NCBI RefSeq assembly: GCF_000273375.1
Contig: NZ_CM001557.1
Coordinates: forward strand, 1,311,289 to 1,375,288
Source: Bartonella birtlesii IBS 325
Lineage (GTDB): Bacteria; Pseudomonadota; Alphaproteobacteria; Rhizobiales; Rhizobiaceae
Direction of reading: 5' to 3'
Length of the DNA: 64,000 nucleotides
The notes beneath the pieces were generated by a model. That model worked only from the letters and a program-made list of their open reading frames with translations, had not been told where the DNA came from and did not search any database. Below are positions 50,037 to 60,298 of the stretch, piece by piece. Every line of letters begins with the position of its first letter. Position 1 is the stretch's first letter. Both the position numbers and the translations under genes were made by a program.

Positions 50037-52280
50037 ATGGAACAACTGCCTAACAAAGCGGAAATACTTTCTTTTATCTATGAAAATCCTGATCGATCAA
50101 GTAAACGTGAAATCGCTAAAGCATTTAACTTGAAAGGCAATTCTCGTATCTGGTTAAGGGATATATTGCGTGAGCTAAAGGACCAAAACCACATATCAAA
50201 ACAGTATAGAAGGGCAATCAAAAAAGCAAAATTACCGCCGGTTGTTTTAGTCAAAATTAGTGGGCGAGATGAAGATGGCAATTTTATTGCACAACCTCTT
50301 GAATGGGAAGGGGATCCAAAACCAAATATTGAAATACGCCCTTTTCATCCTATAAAAGGGGCGAGCATTGGTGTTGGAGACCATATTCTTGTAAAAATTT
50401 TTCGAAATAAAACTCCTCAAAACATTCCTTATACAGGACGAATCATTCGTAAAATTGATATATCTCCAAGAAGCACATTTGGAGTGGTACAAAAATTAAA
50501 CACTAACCAATGGCGACTAGAACCTATAGATCGCAAAACAAACGAATTGATTCTTGATATCTCTGACTTATCTTCAAAAATGAAGATAGAATCTGGAGAT
50601 CTTGTTGAAATTGAAATTAAAAAAAATACTGGTTATGGACTAAAAAGCGCACAAATAAAGAATGTTTTAGGACATATTGGTAGTGAAAAAACACTGTCAA
50701 TGATTGCTCTTCTTTCAAAAGGAATTCCTTATATTTTTCCTGAAGATGTTTTGGAGCAAGTGAAAAATATAAAACCTGCCAGCATAGAAAATCGCGAAGA
50801 TTGGCGGCAATTACCTTTAGTTACAATTGATCCACCAGATGCCAAAGACCATGATGATGCCGTTTATGCAACAAAAGATAAAGATCCCGCAAATAGTGGC
50901 GGTTGGATTATTATCGTCGCAATTGCAGATGTTTCTTACTATATAAAAACAGGAAGTGCTTTAGATAAAGAAGCATTAAAACGAGGAAACTCTGTTTATT
51001 TTCCTGATCGTGTTGTACCAATGTTGCCAGAACGCATTTCTAATGATTTATGTTCTCTACGTGAAGGAAAAGAAAGACCTGCTTTAGCCGTTCGCATGAT
51101 TTTTGATGCAAATGGCAAAAAACGAAAACATAGTTTTCATCGTATTATGGTGCGTGTAGTAGCTAAACTTTCTTATCAAGAAGTACAACAAGCCATTGAA
51201 GGAAAAATAAATGAAAAAAGTGCTCCTCTTATCAAGAGTGTTTTGCAGCCCTTATGGCAAGCTTATGAGTGTCTCAAAATTGCACGCAATCGTCGACAGC
51301 CACTAGAATTAGAAATAGCAGAAAAAAAGATTATTCTTGATCAAAATGGAGGCATCAAAAATGTGGTAAGCGAACCACATCTAGAAGCACATCGTTTGAT
51401 TGAAGAATTCATGATACAAGCGAATATTGCAGCTTCTGAAACATTAAAAGAACATCATCAGCCCTTCATCTATCGTATCCATGACAAGCCCTCTCTTGCA
51501 AAACAAGAAGTTCTGCGAACTTTTCTTCAAAGTTTTGGGATAGCACTCTCTCGAAGTTCAGAGCTTACATCAGCACGCTTTAATGGCATTTTAGCAAAAG
51601 TTATGAATAGTCAGCAACAAGAATTGATCAATCAGGTTATTTTACGCGCACAATCTCAAGCAGAATATAATCCTAAAAATATCGGCCATTTTGGTTTGAA
51701 TTTACATAACTATACACATTTTACATCACCAATCCGTCGTTATGCGGATCTTATTATTCATCGTGCACTCATTAAATCTCTAAAATTAGGAAATGACCAA
51801 TTAACCGAAAAACAAGAACAAAATCTTGCAGAGATTGCTACAGAAATTTCTTTATATGAGCGCCGCGCAATGACGGCTGAAAGAGAAACCATAGATCGAC
51901 TTGTCGCTCACTATTTAACGAATAAAATCGGGCATACTTTTACAGGTCGTGTTTCTGGCGTTACCAAAGCAGGACTTTTTATTTCGCTTGATAAATTTAA
52001 TACAGACGGTTTCGTACATATTTCTACACTTAAAAATGATTATTATTATTTTGATGAAATACGACATATTCTTGTAGGAAAGCACAGCCACAATGGCTAT
52101 CAATTAAGTGATATCGTAGAGGTAAAACTTATAACAGTACAACCTTTTGCCGGTGCGTTATGCTTTGAGCTGTTAACACAACCTCGACCACTAGCCTTTT
52201 CATCTAAATTTTATTATAAAAGCAAATTCATAACAAAAAAACAAAAACACGCTTTTTATAGAAAAAAGAATCTTCAATAA
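50037..52280 (+). CDS. rnr: ribonuclease R
   Basis: 747 residues from ATG 50037 (an in-frame GTG at 50031 is also possible). RNB exonuclease domain with TIDPPDAKDHDDAVYA, AIADVSYYIKTGSALDKEA, FTSPIRRYADLIIHRALI, then a C-terminal S1 domain (GHTFTGRVSGVTKAGLFISL). Degrades structured RNA 3' to 5'. It follows topA by 47 bases, a conserved neighbourhood. Confidence 0.96.
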   Translation: MEQLPNKAEILSFIYENPDRSSKREIAKAFNLKGNSRIWLRDILRELKDQNHISKQYRRAIKKAKLPPVVLVKISGRDEDGNFIAQPLEWEGDPKPNIEIRPFHPIKGASIGVGDHILVKIFRNKTPQNIPYTGRIIRKIDISPRSTFGVVQKLNTNQWRLEPIDRKTNELILDISDLSSKMKIESGDLVEIEIKKNTGYGLKSAQIKNVLGHIGSEKTLSMIALLSKGIPYIFPEDVLEQVKNIKPASIENREDWRQLPLVTIDPPDAKDHDDAVYATKDKDPANSGGWIIIVAIADVSYYIKTGSALDKEALKRGNSVYFPDRVVPMLPERISNDLCSLREGKERPALAVRMIFDANGKKRKHSFHRIMVRVVAKLSYQEVQQAIEGKINEKSAPLIKSVLQPLWQAYECLKIARNRRQPLELEIAEKKIILDQNGGIKNVVSEPHLEAHRLIEEFMIQANIAASETLKEHHQPFIYRIHDKPSLAKQEVLRTFLQSFGIALSRSSELTSARFNGILAKVMNSQQQELINQVILRAQSQAEYNPKNIGHFGLNLHNYTHFTSPIRRYADLIIHRALIKSLKLGNDQLTEKQEQNLAEIATEISLYERRAMTAERETIDRLVAHYLTNKIGHTFTGRVSGVTKAGLFISLDKFNTDGFVHISTLKNDYYYFDEIRHILVGKHSHNGYQLSDIVEVKLITVQPFAGALCFELLTQPRPLAFSSKFYYKSKFITKKQKHAFYRKKNLQ

Positions 52281-53183
52281 GACCAAAAAATATTATTATA
52301 ATTTTTTATCTCATAAAATCAAATATTAATAATTAGGAAGATCTCTACTAATATAGCTATTATCATAATAAAAAAATTGAATCCTTACAATAATTCTTTG
52401 CGTGTAATCGTAGAAGCAATTACAATTATTGGTACAGTTTAAATAGCCTCGAAAATGGGACAACAACTTGTTTCACTTCTCATGAAAGAAAAAGGTATTT
52501 CAATTTCCCCCCCCCTGTAGATTTGGTTATTTTAAAATTTATATTACATTTCACTATGACAGTTCTGTTTATTCTGTAGAGTTTTGGATAAACAGTTATA
52601 CTCCACCTAAAAAGCGTGGTTTAATACTTTCCATTTATGCTATGCAGGAACACGAGGATTTATACATTGGATGAAATGAAAATAAATCTGCACAATTTAT
52701 GACAACATTCGCACTGGGTAATATTTTCTTCTTGTGAGTTGCGCTCTCTTAGGTTTTGTTGAAACTTTTATGATATCATGAATAACAAAACAGCAATGTT
52801 TTTTGATATTTGCTCTCTTTCTTCTTAGAAGTGTATCTTTCGGTCTTTATACAATTTGACTCACACACCTAGATGCACATTTTAAAGAACATGAACTTGC
52901 TCACGCTAATTTTGCTTTCACTTTTTGTTATGAAATCAAATACGTATTGGACAAGCTTTTATTGCTCAAAACATGGATGTCTTCAAACTCTTTGATTTTT
53001 AACCGCTACGATTTATTTTTTGGCTTATATGTGATTTTGATGTTTGTATAACTTATAAGGAAATTAATCTGCTCTTGACTTTTTTTATAACTTCCTTAGT
53101 GTTGCCGCAAAATTTAATTACATTAAAAATAGATTTTGATAACAAAATGATGTTGTTTTCGATAAAAATAGGAAACTTAAATT
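52281..53183 (+). pseudogene. decayed MFS transporter gene
   Basis: The 903 bases between rnr and rpmG contain fragments of a YcaD-type major facilitator: EFWINSYTPPKKRGLILSIY near 52576-52640 parallels the ESWLN...RGRVLSIY motif of the family, and further fragments near 52840-52960 read LYTI...LTHTHLDAHFKEHELAHANF and FCYEI. Frames change repeatedly and stops interrupt all of them, and a C9 run occurs at 52507-52515. An MFS gene sits beside rpmG in related genomes, so this is a dead gene in its ancestral position. Confidence 0.7.
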
Positions 53184-53351
53184 ATGGCTAAGGCAGCAAC
53201 TATTAAGATCAAGCTTCTGTCAACTGCAGATACTGGCTTTTTCTATGTAACAAGAAAAAACAGTCGTACAATGACAGATAAAATGAGCAAGCGTAAATAT
53301 GATCCAGTCGTAAAAAAACATGTCGAATTTAAAGAAACAAAAATTAAATAA
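53184..53351 (+). CDS. rpmG: 50S ribosomal protein L33
   Basis: 55 residues, too short for a routine ORF cut-off but clear: [20 protein letters not shown], then [20 protein letters not shown] and [15 protein letters not shown]. The GGAAACTTAA before the ATG at 53184 may be its ribosome binding site. This is the zinc-free C-minus form: the cysteine pairs of other L33 proteins are absent. A terminator follows. Confidence 0.97.
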   Translation: MAKAATIKIKLLSTADTGFFYVTRKNSRTMTDKMSKRKYDPVVKKHVEFKETKIK

Positions 53352-53367
53352 CAGGTCATATCATTTG

Positions 53368-53411
53368 ACTCACATGGTGGTTTTACAAACTAGAAAAATG
53401 TGAGTTTTTAC
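53368..53411 (+). terminator. terminator of rpmG
   Basis: An 8-bp stem (ACTCACAT / ATGTGAGT) with a 22-base loop, followed by TTTTTACTTTT, begins 17 bases after the rpmG stop. Large loop, but the stem plus U-run support an intrinsic terminator. Confidence 0.65.
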
Positions 53412-53691
53412 TTTTCAAATTTTTTTGTTTTTTAGTAAAAAAGACAATCTATTTATAATTTGTGCGTTGTTTATAGAATGGAGTGATTTGTTTTTTAATT
53501 GTTTATCTAAATTATGGTCATAAAACTTGTTGCAATAGTGTATGTGACCTATTTTAATATGTAAAATAATTGCATATAATGAAGCTTTCCCCATGATAAT
53601 GGGGGGTATGAGGGGAATAGAAGTTTTTTACAAAAATTATAAGTAATTTTCGCTAAATTGAACGTATTATAGTAGTATTTCTTTTAATTTC
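53412..53691. other. intergenic with a small G/C hairpin
   Basis: 280 bases before the nuclease gene. It holds CCCCAT-GATA-ATGGGG (53589-53604), a compact GC-rich hairpin that is unusual in this AT-rich context and is followed by a GGTATGAGGGG stretch. No gene seen. Confidence 0.5.
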
Positions 53692-54294
53692 ATGAAAAAT
53701 TTTTTTCTCTATTTAAATCAAAAAAGTTTTAATCTAAAAATTATTGGCTTTGCTATTTTCATTGTGATTGCCATTGTAACGGTTTGCTTTAAATACACCC
53801 AAACATCCCCTCAAAAAGGAGATCTTTCTTCTAAAACAATGATAAAAGGGCATGCATCAATTATTGATGGTGACTCAATCATAATTTCTTCTGTTATGAT
53901 TCGTCTTATAGGAATTGATGCTCCTGAACTCCAGCAATTTTGTGGTAAAAATGAAACTCGTTATCCATGTGGGCTCGAAGCAAAAAAATATTTAAAAGAA
54001 CTCATAGCAAATGAGCCTGTTACGTGTTATTGGAATAAAAAAGATAAATATCATCGTGTTCTTGCAACATGTAAAACAAAACAAATCAGTAATATCAATG
54101 CAACGCTTGTACGTAACGGTTGGGCTGTAAGCTATTATGACGATTATACTAAAGAAGAGCGAGAAGCAAAAGAGAAAAAAAAGGAATGTGGCAATCACAC
54201 TTCCAACGTCCAAGAGAATGGAGAAAAGCACATCCTCGAACAGAGTAGAAAATATTCTTTAATTTTCTTTGCCAATGAAAAAACCATACCGTAG
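53692..54294 (+). CDS. thermonuclease-family nuclease
   Basis: 200 residues. An N-terminal hydrophobic segment (IIGFAIFIVIAIVTVCF) should anchor or export it; a staphylococcal nuclease domain follows with DGDSIIISSVMIRLIGIDAPE, GLEAKKYLKEL and KYHRVLATC, which carry the catalytic Arg, Glu and Arg. Acts on DNA or RNA outside or at the membrane. The final 40 residues are charged and not conserved. Its 3' end overlaps the next gene by about 20 bases. Confidence 0.88.
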   Translation: MKNFFLYLNQKSFNLKIIGFAIFIVIAIVTVCFKYTQTSPQKGDLSSKTMIKGHASIIDGDSIIISSVMIRLIGIDAPELQQFCGKNETRYPCGLEAKKYLKELIANEPVTCYWNKKDKYHRVLATCKTKQISNINATLVRNGWAVSYYDDYTKEEREAKEKKKECGNHTSNVQENGEKHILEQSRKYSLIFFANEKTIP

Positions 54295-54910
54295 CCAAAT
54301 TATCGAACTTGAAAAAAAAATTTATTCGTGTCGTGTTTGCAGCCAACAGCCACTTTATCTTCCTCCTCTTTCTCATGAAGCAAAACCTGTAGTTTATTTA
54401 TCCAATACAGCTTTGATTGCAATCGCAGGACAAGCACCAGGGTTGCGTGTTCATGAAACTTCTATCCCTTTTAATGACCGTTCTGGTAAAAGATTGCGTG
54501 ATTGGCTAAATGTCACGGAAGAAGAATTTTATAATAGATCTCTCTTTGCTATTGTTCCTATGGGATTTTGTTTTCCAGGCTATGATAAAAATAATTCTGA
54601 TTTGCCGCCAAGACGTGAATGTCGAGAAATATGGCATGAAAAAATATTTCAAGCAATGCCACAAATAAAGCTGGTACTTGCTATTGGAAGTTATGCGCAA
54701 AAGTGGCATATTATAGGATTAAAACATAAAACTGTTTCAGCAACCGTCAAAGATTGGAGGAATATTCTTTCCATACATCAACCTAGAGGTTATAATGTCA
54801 TGCCTTTACCTCATCCGTCATGGCGAAATACTTTTTGGTTACAGAAAAATCCATGGTTTAACGATGAGCTTGTTGTATATCTGCGCAGTTTAGTGCGTAA
54901 ATTTTTATAA
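54275..54910 (+). CDS. uracil-DNA glycosylase family protein (COG1573 type)
   Basis: 211 residues from the ATG at 54275; a TTG at 54269 is also in frame. Fold motifs are IAGQAPGLRVHETSIPFNDRSG, GFCFPGYDKNNSDLPP, VLAIGSYAQKWHI and the final MPLPHPSWRN histidine motif. Two Cys pairs (CRVC and the CREIWHE Cys) suggest the Fe-S site of this family. Should excise uracil from DNA. It starts inside the thermonuclease gene. Confidence 0.85.
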   Translation: MKKPYRSQIIELEKKIYSCRVCSQQPLYLPPLSHEAKPVVYLSNTALIAIAGQAPGLRVHETSIPFNDRSGKRLRDWLNVTEEEFYNRSLFAIVPMGFCFPGYDKNNSDLPPRRECREIWHEKIFQAMPQIKLVLAIGSYAQKWHIIGLKHKTVSATVKDWRNILSIHQPRGYNVMPLPHPSWRNTFWLQKNPWFNDELVVYLRSLVRKFL

Positions 54911-54930
54911 ACTGAATATTGAGAAAAAAT

Positions 54931-55413
54931 ATGGATCGTCTTGATCGTAAAATTTTACATCTTTTACAAGAAAATGCTACACTTTCTGTTGCTGATATTG
55001 CTAAAAAAGTTGGGCTTTCAACCACTCCTTGCTGGCGCAGAATTCAAAAACTTGAAGAAGATGGTGTTATTCAACGTCGTGTTGCCGTTCTTTCCCCAGA
55101 AAAAGTAAATGCTCATCTTACTGTATTTGTTTCTATCCGCACCAATACACACAGCCATGAATGGTTTAAGCGTTTTTCAAAAATTGTTCAAGAATTCCGC
55201 GAAGTCATTGAATTCTATCGAATGAGTGGAGATATTGATTATTTATTGCGTATTGTTGTTCCCAATATTGAAGCTTATGATCTTTTTTATAAGAAATTAA
55301 TTGCTAAAATTGATATCTGTGACGTTTCATCTTCTTTTGCAATGGAACAAATTAAATATACAACAGAACTTCCACTCAATTATATAAAATTGCAAGACAA
55401 AACGAGCGAATAA
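54931..55413 (+). CDS. Lrp/AsnC family transcriptional regulator
   Basis: 160 residues from ATG 54931 (MDRLDRKILHLLQENATLS). N-terminal HTH (SVADIAKKVGLSTTPCWRRIQKLEEDGVI) followed by an AsnC-type ligand-binding domain (YRMSGDIDYLLRIVVPNIEAYD). Such proteins respond to amino acids; the target genes here are unknown. It follows the UDG gene by 20 bases and is convergent with cobT. Confidence 0.93.
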   Translation: MDRLDRKILHLLQENATLSVADIAKKVGLSTTPCWRRIQKLEEDGVIQRRVAVLSPEKVNAHLTVFVSIRTNTHSHEWFKRFSKIVQEFREVIEFYRMSGDIDYLLRIVVPNIEAYDLFYKKLIAKIDICDVSSSFAMEQIKYTTELPLNYIKLQDKTSE

Positions 55414-55447
55414 AATTCTTAAAACTTTCTAACATATTATTATCGCT

Positions 55448-56455
55448 TTAAGCGATTAAGTTTTCTTGCTCAAAAAGCGCCATTTGTGCATGTGTTAAAA
55501 CAGCAGCTTTGACGATACCAGCTGCAATAGCTGCTCCTGCTCCTTCACCAAGGCGTATTTGTAGATCTAAAATTGGTTCTTTATCAATCTTTTTTAAAAG
55601 TTTACGATGTGCTTTCTCAGATGAAACATGTCCAACAAGGATATGATCAAGTGCTCTTGGATGCATTTTATAAAGAATTGCAGCTGCTGCTGTTGTTACA
55701 AAACCATCTAAGATAACCGGCACTTTTTCCATTCTTGCTGCCAAAATAGCACCAACCATAGCAGCAATTTCACGGCCTCCAAGGCGTCGCATTATTTCAA
55801 AGGGATCATGAAAATGATCTTTATGTAAAGAAATTGCTGTCTTAACGGCGGCTATTTTACGCTGATAAAATTCTCCCTCCGAGCCCATACCGCTTCCTGT
55901 CCATTCCTCAACATCACCACCAAACAACGCTAAACACAAAGCTGAAGCGATCGCTGTATTTCCAATACCCATTTCACCAATACATAAGAGATCTGTTCCA
56001 CCAGCAATGGATTCCATCCCAAATGCCATTGTAGCTGCTGCACTACGCTCATCCATTGCTGCATCTTTGGTAATATTTATTGTGGGGTATTCTAGTGCTA
56101 AATCAAATATCTTCAATCCAAGATCATAAGCTATGCAAATTTGATTAATAGCAGCACCACCAGTTGCAAAATTTTCCACCATCTTTTGTGTCATAGATTG
56201 CGGAAATGGTGTAATATTTTCTTCTGTAATCCCATGATTACCAGAAAAAATAGCAACTAAAGGCCGTTTTACAGTAGGCTTCTCTGCTCCTCTCCATCCT
56301 GCATACCAAACTGCAATATCTCCTAACTTTCCTAAAGCTCCTTGAGCTTTTGTTAATTTTTCTTGCCGTCTTTTTGCCAAAGTTATAGAAAATGCATCAG
56401 CAGTAGGTAAATTTGCGAGTAAAGCGCGAAAATCATCAAATGGACTAACAGTCAT
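55448..56455 (-). CDS. cobT: nicotinate-nucleotide:dimethylbenzimidazole phosphoribosyltransferase
   Basis: 335 residues. Activates the lower ligand base for cobalamin. Motifs: IFSGNHGITEENI, LCIGEMGIGNTAIASALC, GSGMGSEGEFYQRK, PVILDGFVTTAAA and the catalytic glutamate region IRLGEGAGAAIA. Usual length. No other cobalamin gene is in the window, and no cobalamin riboswitch-like element was recognised upstream. Confidence 0.95.
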   Translation of the reverse strand: MTVSPFDDFRALLANLPTADAFSITLAKRRQEKLTKAQGALGKLGDIAVWYAGWRGAEKPTVKRPLVAIFSGNHGITEENITPFPQSMTQKMVENFATGGAAINQICIAYDLGLKIFDLALEYPTINITKDAAMDERSAAATMAFGMESIAGGTDLLCIGEMGIGNTAIASALCLALFGGDVEEWTGSGMGSEGEFYQRKIAAVKTAISLHKDHFHDPFEIMRRLGGREIAAMVGAILAARMEKVPVILDGFVTTAAAAILYKMHPRALDHILVGHVSSEKAHRKLLKKIDKEPILDLQIRLGEGAGAAIAAGIVKAAVLTHAQMALFEQENLIA

Positions 56456-56847
56456 GAAGATACCTTATTAAAATCTATAATGTTTCATGAGAATCTCGTC
56501 ATATATACAAGATATGAATAGTTTGTTGGCTTTTTTAAAAAGTATTTTTAAAATATTAGATATTGTTTGCTAAATTATTTTGTACTTTAATTTTCTAACA
56601 AAGTGGTTATTTTAGGTAGCTGGCCAATTATAAAAAATCATCAATATATTTTTAATATTATTTTCTTAAAATATTTTCATCATTGAATAACATATGATGA
56701 GCATATTGTTTAACATGGTGCATCTATCTTTTTAACAAAGAGGATGGCTTGCTGAAGTTAATAATCTGGATTTTTTTTAGATCTTTATAAAAAAGAAAAA
56801 CTTCTTAAAAATTTAAACTTTAACAGAGATTAATCTATAAATTATTT
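56456..56847. other. intergenic, no gene recognised
   Basis: 392 bases of AT-rich DNA between cobT and dusA. It should include the cobT promoter. Nothing else was seen. Confidence 0.55.
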
Positions 56848-57828
56848 TTAAATGAGGGCAGAAAAAGCTTCTTTCAAAACGTGCACACCCGCATTAGCTT
56901 TTATTGCATCATTTGATAATATTTGCCGCCATTGACGTGCCCCGTCTCGGCCATGAAATAAACCAATCATGTGACGCGTTACATGAGAAAGCCGCCCTCC
57001 TAATGCAATATGCCGAGCAGCATAATCACACATGACCTCAATAAGCTCACTATCACTCAGTCCACTCTGCGGTTCACCATATATTTCAAAATCAATATGC
57101 TTTAACAACATCGGATCATGATACACTTGTCGACCAACCATAGTAGCATCACACAAAATTAAATGCTCTTTTATTTCATCAATCAATTTAATTCCACCAT
57201 TTATCCCAATGAATTTATGAGAATATTTACGTTTTAATTTATAAACTCTTTCATAATTAAGTGGAGGAATATTACGATTTTCTTTCGGACTTAATCCTTT
57301 CAACCATGCTTTGCGTGCATGAACCCAGAATGCATCACACCCAGCATTCCAAACTTGATCAGCAAAAAGATCTAAAGTTAATTCTTCATCCTGCTCATCC
57401 ACACCAACACGACATTTGACGGTAACAGGTATGCTAACCACTTTTTTCATCGCTTCCACAGCACTTGCCACAATATCAGGATGCAACATCAAACAAGCAC
57501 CGAATACACCCGCTTGAACACGATTTGATGGGCAACCAACATTAAGATTTATTTCATCATAACCAAATTCTTCAGCAATTTGCGCAGCCTCTGCTAATTT
57601 TTGGGGATCTGCTCCCCCTAATTGCAATGCAATTGGATGTTCTTTATCATTTAAAGCCAACATTTGTTCGCGAACACCATGGATTACAGCATCAGCGACA
57701 ATCATTTCGGTATAAAGAAGTGCCTTTTTTGTTAGAAGACGATACAAAAATCTACAATGCCGATCTGTCCAGCCCAACATTGGAGCAACTGCAAATTTTA
57801 TTGATGATGGAGGACCATATAATATCAT
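56848..57828 (-). CDS. dusA: tRNA-dihydrouridine synthase DusA
   Basis: 326 residues of flavin TIM-barrel. AVAPMLGWTDRHCRFLYRLL at the N-terminus, LNVGCPSNRVQAGVFGACLM with the catalytic cysteine, KCRVGVDEQD, INGGIK and MVGRQVYHDP. Reduces uridines 20/20a of the tRNA D loop. The GVFGACLM segment is DusA-type rather than DusB. Confidence 0.95.
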   Translation of the reverse strand: MILYGPPSSIKFAVAPMLGWTDRHCRFLYRLLTKKALLYTEMIVADAVIHGVREQMLALNDKEHPIALQLGGADPQKLAEAAQIAEEFGYDEINLNVGCPSNRVQAGVFGACLMLHPDIVASAVEAMKKVVSIPVTVKCRVGVDEQDEELTLDLFADQVWNAGCDAFWVHARKAWLKGLSPKENRNIPPLNYERVYKLKRKYSHKFIGINGGIKLIDEIKEHLILCDATMVGRQVYHDPMLLKHIDFEIYGEPQSGLSDSELIEVMCDYAARHIALGGRLSHVTRHMIGLFHGRDGARQWRQILSNDAIKANAGVHVLKEAFSALI

Positions 57829-58417
57829 AAAAAATTACTTTCTCATTTCCATTAAGCGCCTCTCATTCATAATACAAAATCTCTATCTTCTTTTACCTAC
57901 AGAAAATTTTATTCTCTTTCTCCGTTTTTTTCAATTGATCTAAAATTTATCAAAATCATATAAAATAAGCATAATGTATTTCTTCTAATACACTGATTTT
58001 CATATATTATATCCATATAGCTGATAAGCAGAAATCTTTACACGAGTTGCATCATTATAATTTGTTTTCCTTTAATATTTTTCAATTTTTGCACAAAAAA
58101 ATGCGGTTTAAGATACTTATGCATCCTCATCCTAAAGAGAAAGAAAGGCTTCTTCTCTATACATTTTCTAATCAGATTAGCTCTTTATCAAATTGCTTTT
58201 TCCTACTAGCCATTCTTATGTATTTTATTTTGTAAAATTTACAGGCAAGTTTTGTTCTGAAACTTTCACTTAGCTTTAGTATTTTATATTTAAGTAATGT
58301 AAAAGAAAACAAATAGACAAGAATTCTCTTTTTATATATATAAATGTTTTTTATATCACTATCTTCAAAGAGAATGTTTAGAGGATTACAGATAAACTTT
58401 ACAGTAAATTGATATTA
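57829..58417. other. intergenic, no gene recognised
   Basis: 589 bases between dusA and the end of glpD. A plus-strand ORF at 58047-58235 is Phe/Leu-rich without family resemblance or a ribosome binding site. Probably non-coding or a fully eroded gene. Confidence 0.5.
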
Positions 58418-59950
58418 TTATAAATCTTGTTTGATCTCTTTTTGACTTTGCATATAGGCAGAAAGAGCATTAATTTCTTTCTTATTAAAAAAAAGCCCAA
58501 GTTTTGAACGGCGCCATAACACATCTTCACATGTTTTAGCCCATTCCTTTTCCAATAACCATTTAACTTCTATTTCGTAGAGCCCATGCCCAAAATCTTT
58601 TCCTTTATCTGCTTTACCATTTGCAAATATCACTAGTGCCTCAGAACCATAAGACCGTACAAGTCTGCGGTATGTAAAAGCATCTAAATCTGGAATTAAA
58701 AGAGCGATTTTATTTTCGATTATATCTAGCCTATTATATGGAAAATCACCCCCTGGAAGCGTTGAGTTTTCTGTCCAAGGGGCTCTCTTTTTTCCAAGTG
58801 CTTTTTCAACAAATTTCATCGCATCTTCTGCCAATTTGCGATAAGTTGTAATCTTGCCGCCATAAAGATTAAGAATCCGTGGCACACTTTCTGATCCCAT
58901 TTCTTTCAAAACGTAATCACGTGTGATTTCTTGCGCTTTTGAAGTTCCATCATCATAAAGCGGACGAACTCCAGAATAAGTCCAGACAATATTTTCACGC
59001 AATACGGGTTGTATGAAATACTGACTTGCTGCTGAACAGATATAGTCAATTTCTGCATCTGTAATATGAACATGGGCAGGATCTCCCTGGTAATCACAAT
59101 CTGTTGTTCCAAGCAATGTAAACTCTTCTTGATACGGAATGGAAAATATAATACGCCCATCGCTGTTTTGAAAAATATAAGCACGATTATGGGCATATAG
59201 CTTAGGAACCAGAATATGAGACCCTCTAACAAGTCGTATGGGTGGACTCTCTTTACAGTCTAATACATTTGCCAGAATATGATTAATCCAAGGCCCCGTC
59301 ATATTCGCAACATAAAGAGCCGTAACACAATATTCTTTTCCGCTTAATTTATTTCGGAGCATTATAAGCCATTTTTTTTCTTTTCTTTTTAAAGAGAGAA
59401 CTTCTGTCCGTACTTTTATATGGGCACCATATTTTTCTGCATCACGAGCATTAGCAATGACTAGACGCGCATCATCTACTCTTGCATCAGAATATTCAAA
59501 ACCTTTTTGATACTCTTCCTTAAGTGTAGAGCAAAAATTTTTTGAAAAATTAACCGTTTTACTGCGCCACAGTTTTTGATTCCAGTTCCCTAGATAATCA
59601 TAAATGAAAAGTCCAAAACGTAACATCCAAGCAGGACGTAAATTTTTATGATAAGGGAGAAGAAAACGCAAAGGACGCACAATGTGGGGAGCCATACGCC
59701 AAATGATCTCACGTTCTTTTAACGCTTCTCGAACCAATCTGAATTCATAGTGTTCAAGATAACGAAGACCGCCGTGAATAAGCTTTGTCGATGCACTTGA
59801 TGTCCCCGAGGCAAGATCATTCATTTCCGCCAATCCCACTTTAAATCCGCGTCCAGATGCATCTCTCGCTAGTCCACATCCGTTTATCCCTCCACCAATG
59901 ATAAACAGGTCATAATGCGTTGTGGTTTTCATAATTTTACTTTTCATCAT
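58418..59950 (-). CDS. glpD: aerobic glycerol-3-phosphate dehydrogenase
   Basis: 510 residues. FAD-binding DLFIIGGGINGCGLARDASGRG, ASGTSSASTKLIHGGLRYLE near residue 55, and GTTDCDYQGDPAHVHI. Oxidises glycerol-3-phosphate to dihydroxyacetone phosphate and feeds electrons to the quinone pool. The first six residues may not be translated (ATG also at 59932). No glpF/K/R is adjacent. Confidence 0.95.
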   Translation of the reverse strand: MMKSKIMKTTTHYDLFIIGGGINGCGLARDASGRGFKVGLAEMNDLASGTSSASTKLIHGGLRYLEHYEFRLVREALKEREIIWRMAPHIVRPLRFLLPYHKNLRPAWMLRFGLFIYDYLGNWNQKLWRSKTVNFSKNFCSTLKEEYQKGFEYSDARVDDARLVIANARDAEKYGAHIKVRTEVLSLKRKEKKWLIMLRNKLSGKEYCVTALYVANMTGPWINHILANVLDCKESPPIRLVRGSHILVPKLYAHNRAYIFQNSDGRIIFSIPYQEEFTLLGTTDCDYQGDPAHVHITDAEIDYICSAASQYFIQPVLRENIVWTYSGVRPLYDDGTSKAQEITRDYVLKEMGSESVPRILNLYGGKITTYRKLAEDAMKFVEKALGKKRAPWTENSTLPGGDFPYNRLDIIENKIALLIPDLDAFTYRRLVRSYGSEALVIFANGKADKGKDFGHGLYEIEVKWLLEKEWAKTCEDVLWRRSKLGLFFNKKEINALSAYMQSQKEIKQDL

Positions 59951-60298
59951 TAAATTTAATTTGTTCTACTGTGATCAATAAAGCAACAGTAAAAAGTCAA
60001 TAAAAATACTCCCAGTTAGATTATCGCCGTGCTTTTTTCCACAATAAAAAATATGCATCAAAAAAATTATGATACTATCATAGATGCAAATAACATTTTA
60101 TAAAACAGAGAGAAAATTCTCCACCATTAAAGAACACAATTATAGCAAATATGCATTATATAATATTTTCTTAGAGAAAAAATTTATGTTTTCCTGCAAC
60201 CTACTGGATGTAGACTATAGTTAAATGTTTTATTGCACATAAGAAATAGTTTTCATATAGTTTACCCAACATAACAATAGAAATATGAAGGCATATAA
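59951..60298. other. intergenic between glpD and the DsbA-like gene
   Basis: 348 bases holding divergent promoters for glpD and the thioredoxin-fold gene. No operator motif was recognised. Confidence 0.5.

Noticed and set aside
55400..56850. Cobalamin riboswitch near cobT
   Set aside because: No B12-box-like sequence or extended conserved fold was recognised upstream of cobT.
58047..58235. ORF of 62 residues between dusA and glpD
   Set aside because: Phe/Leu-rich composition expected of AT-rich non-coding sequence; no motif.
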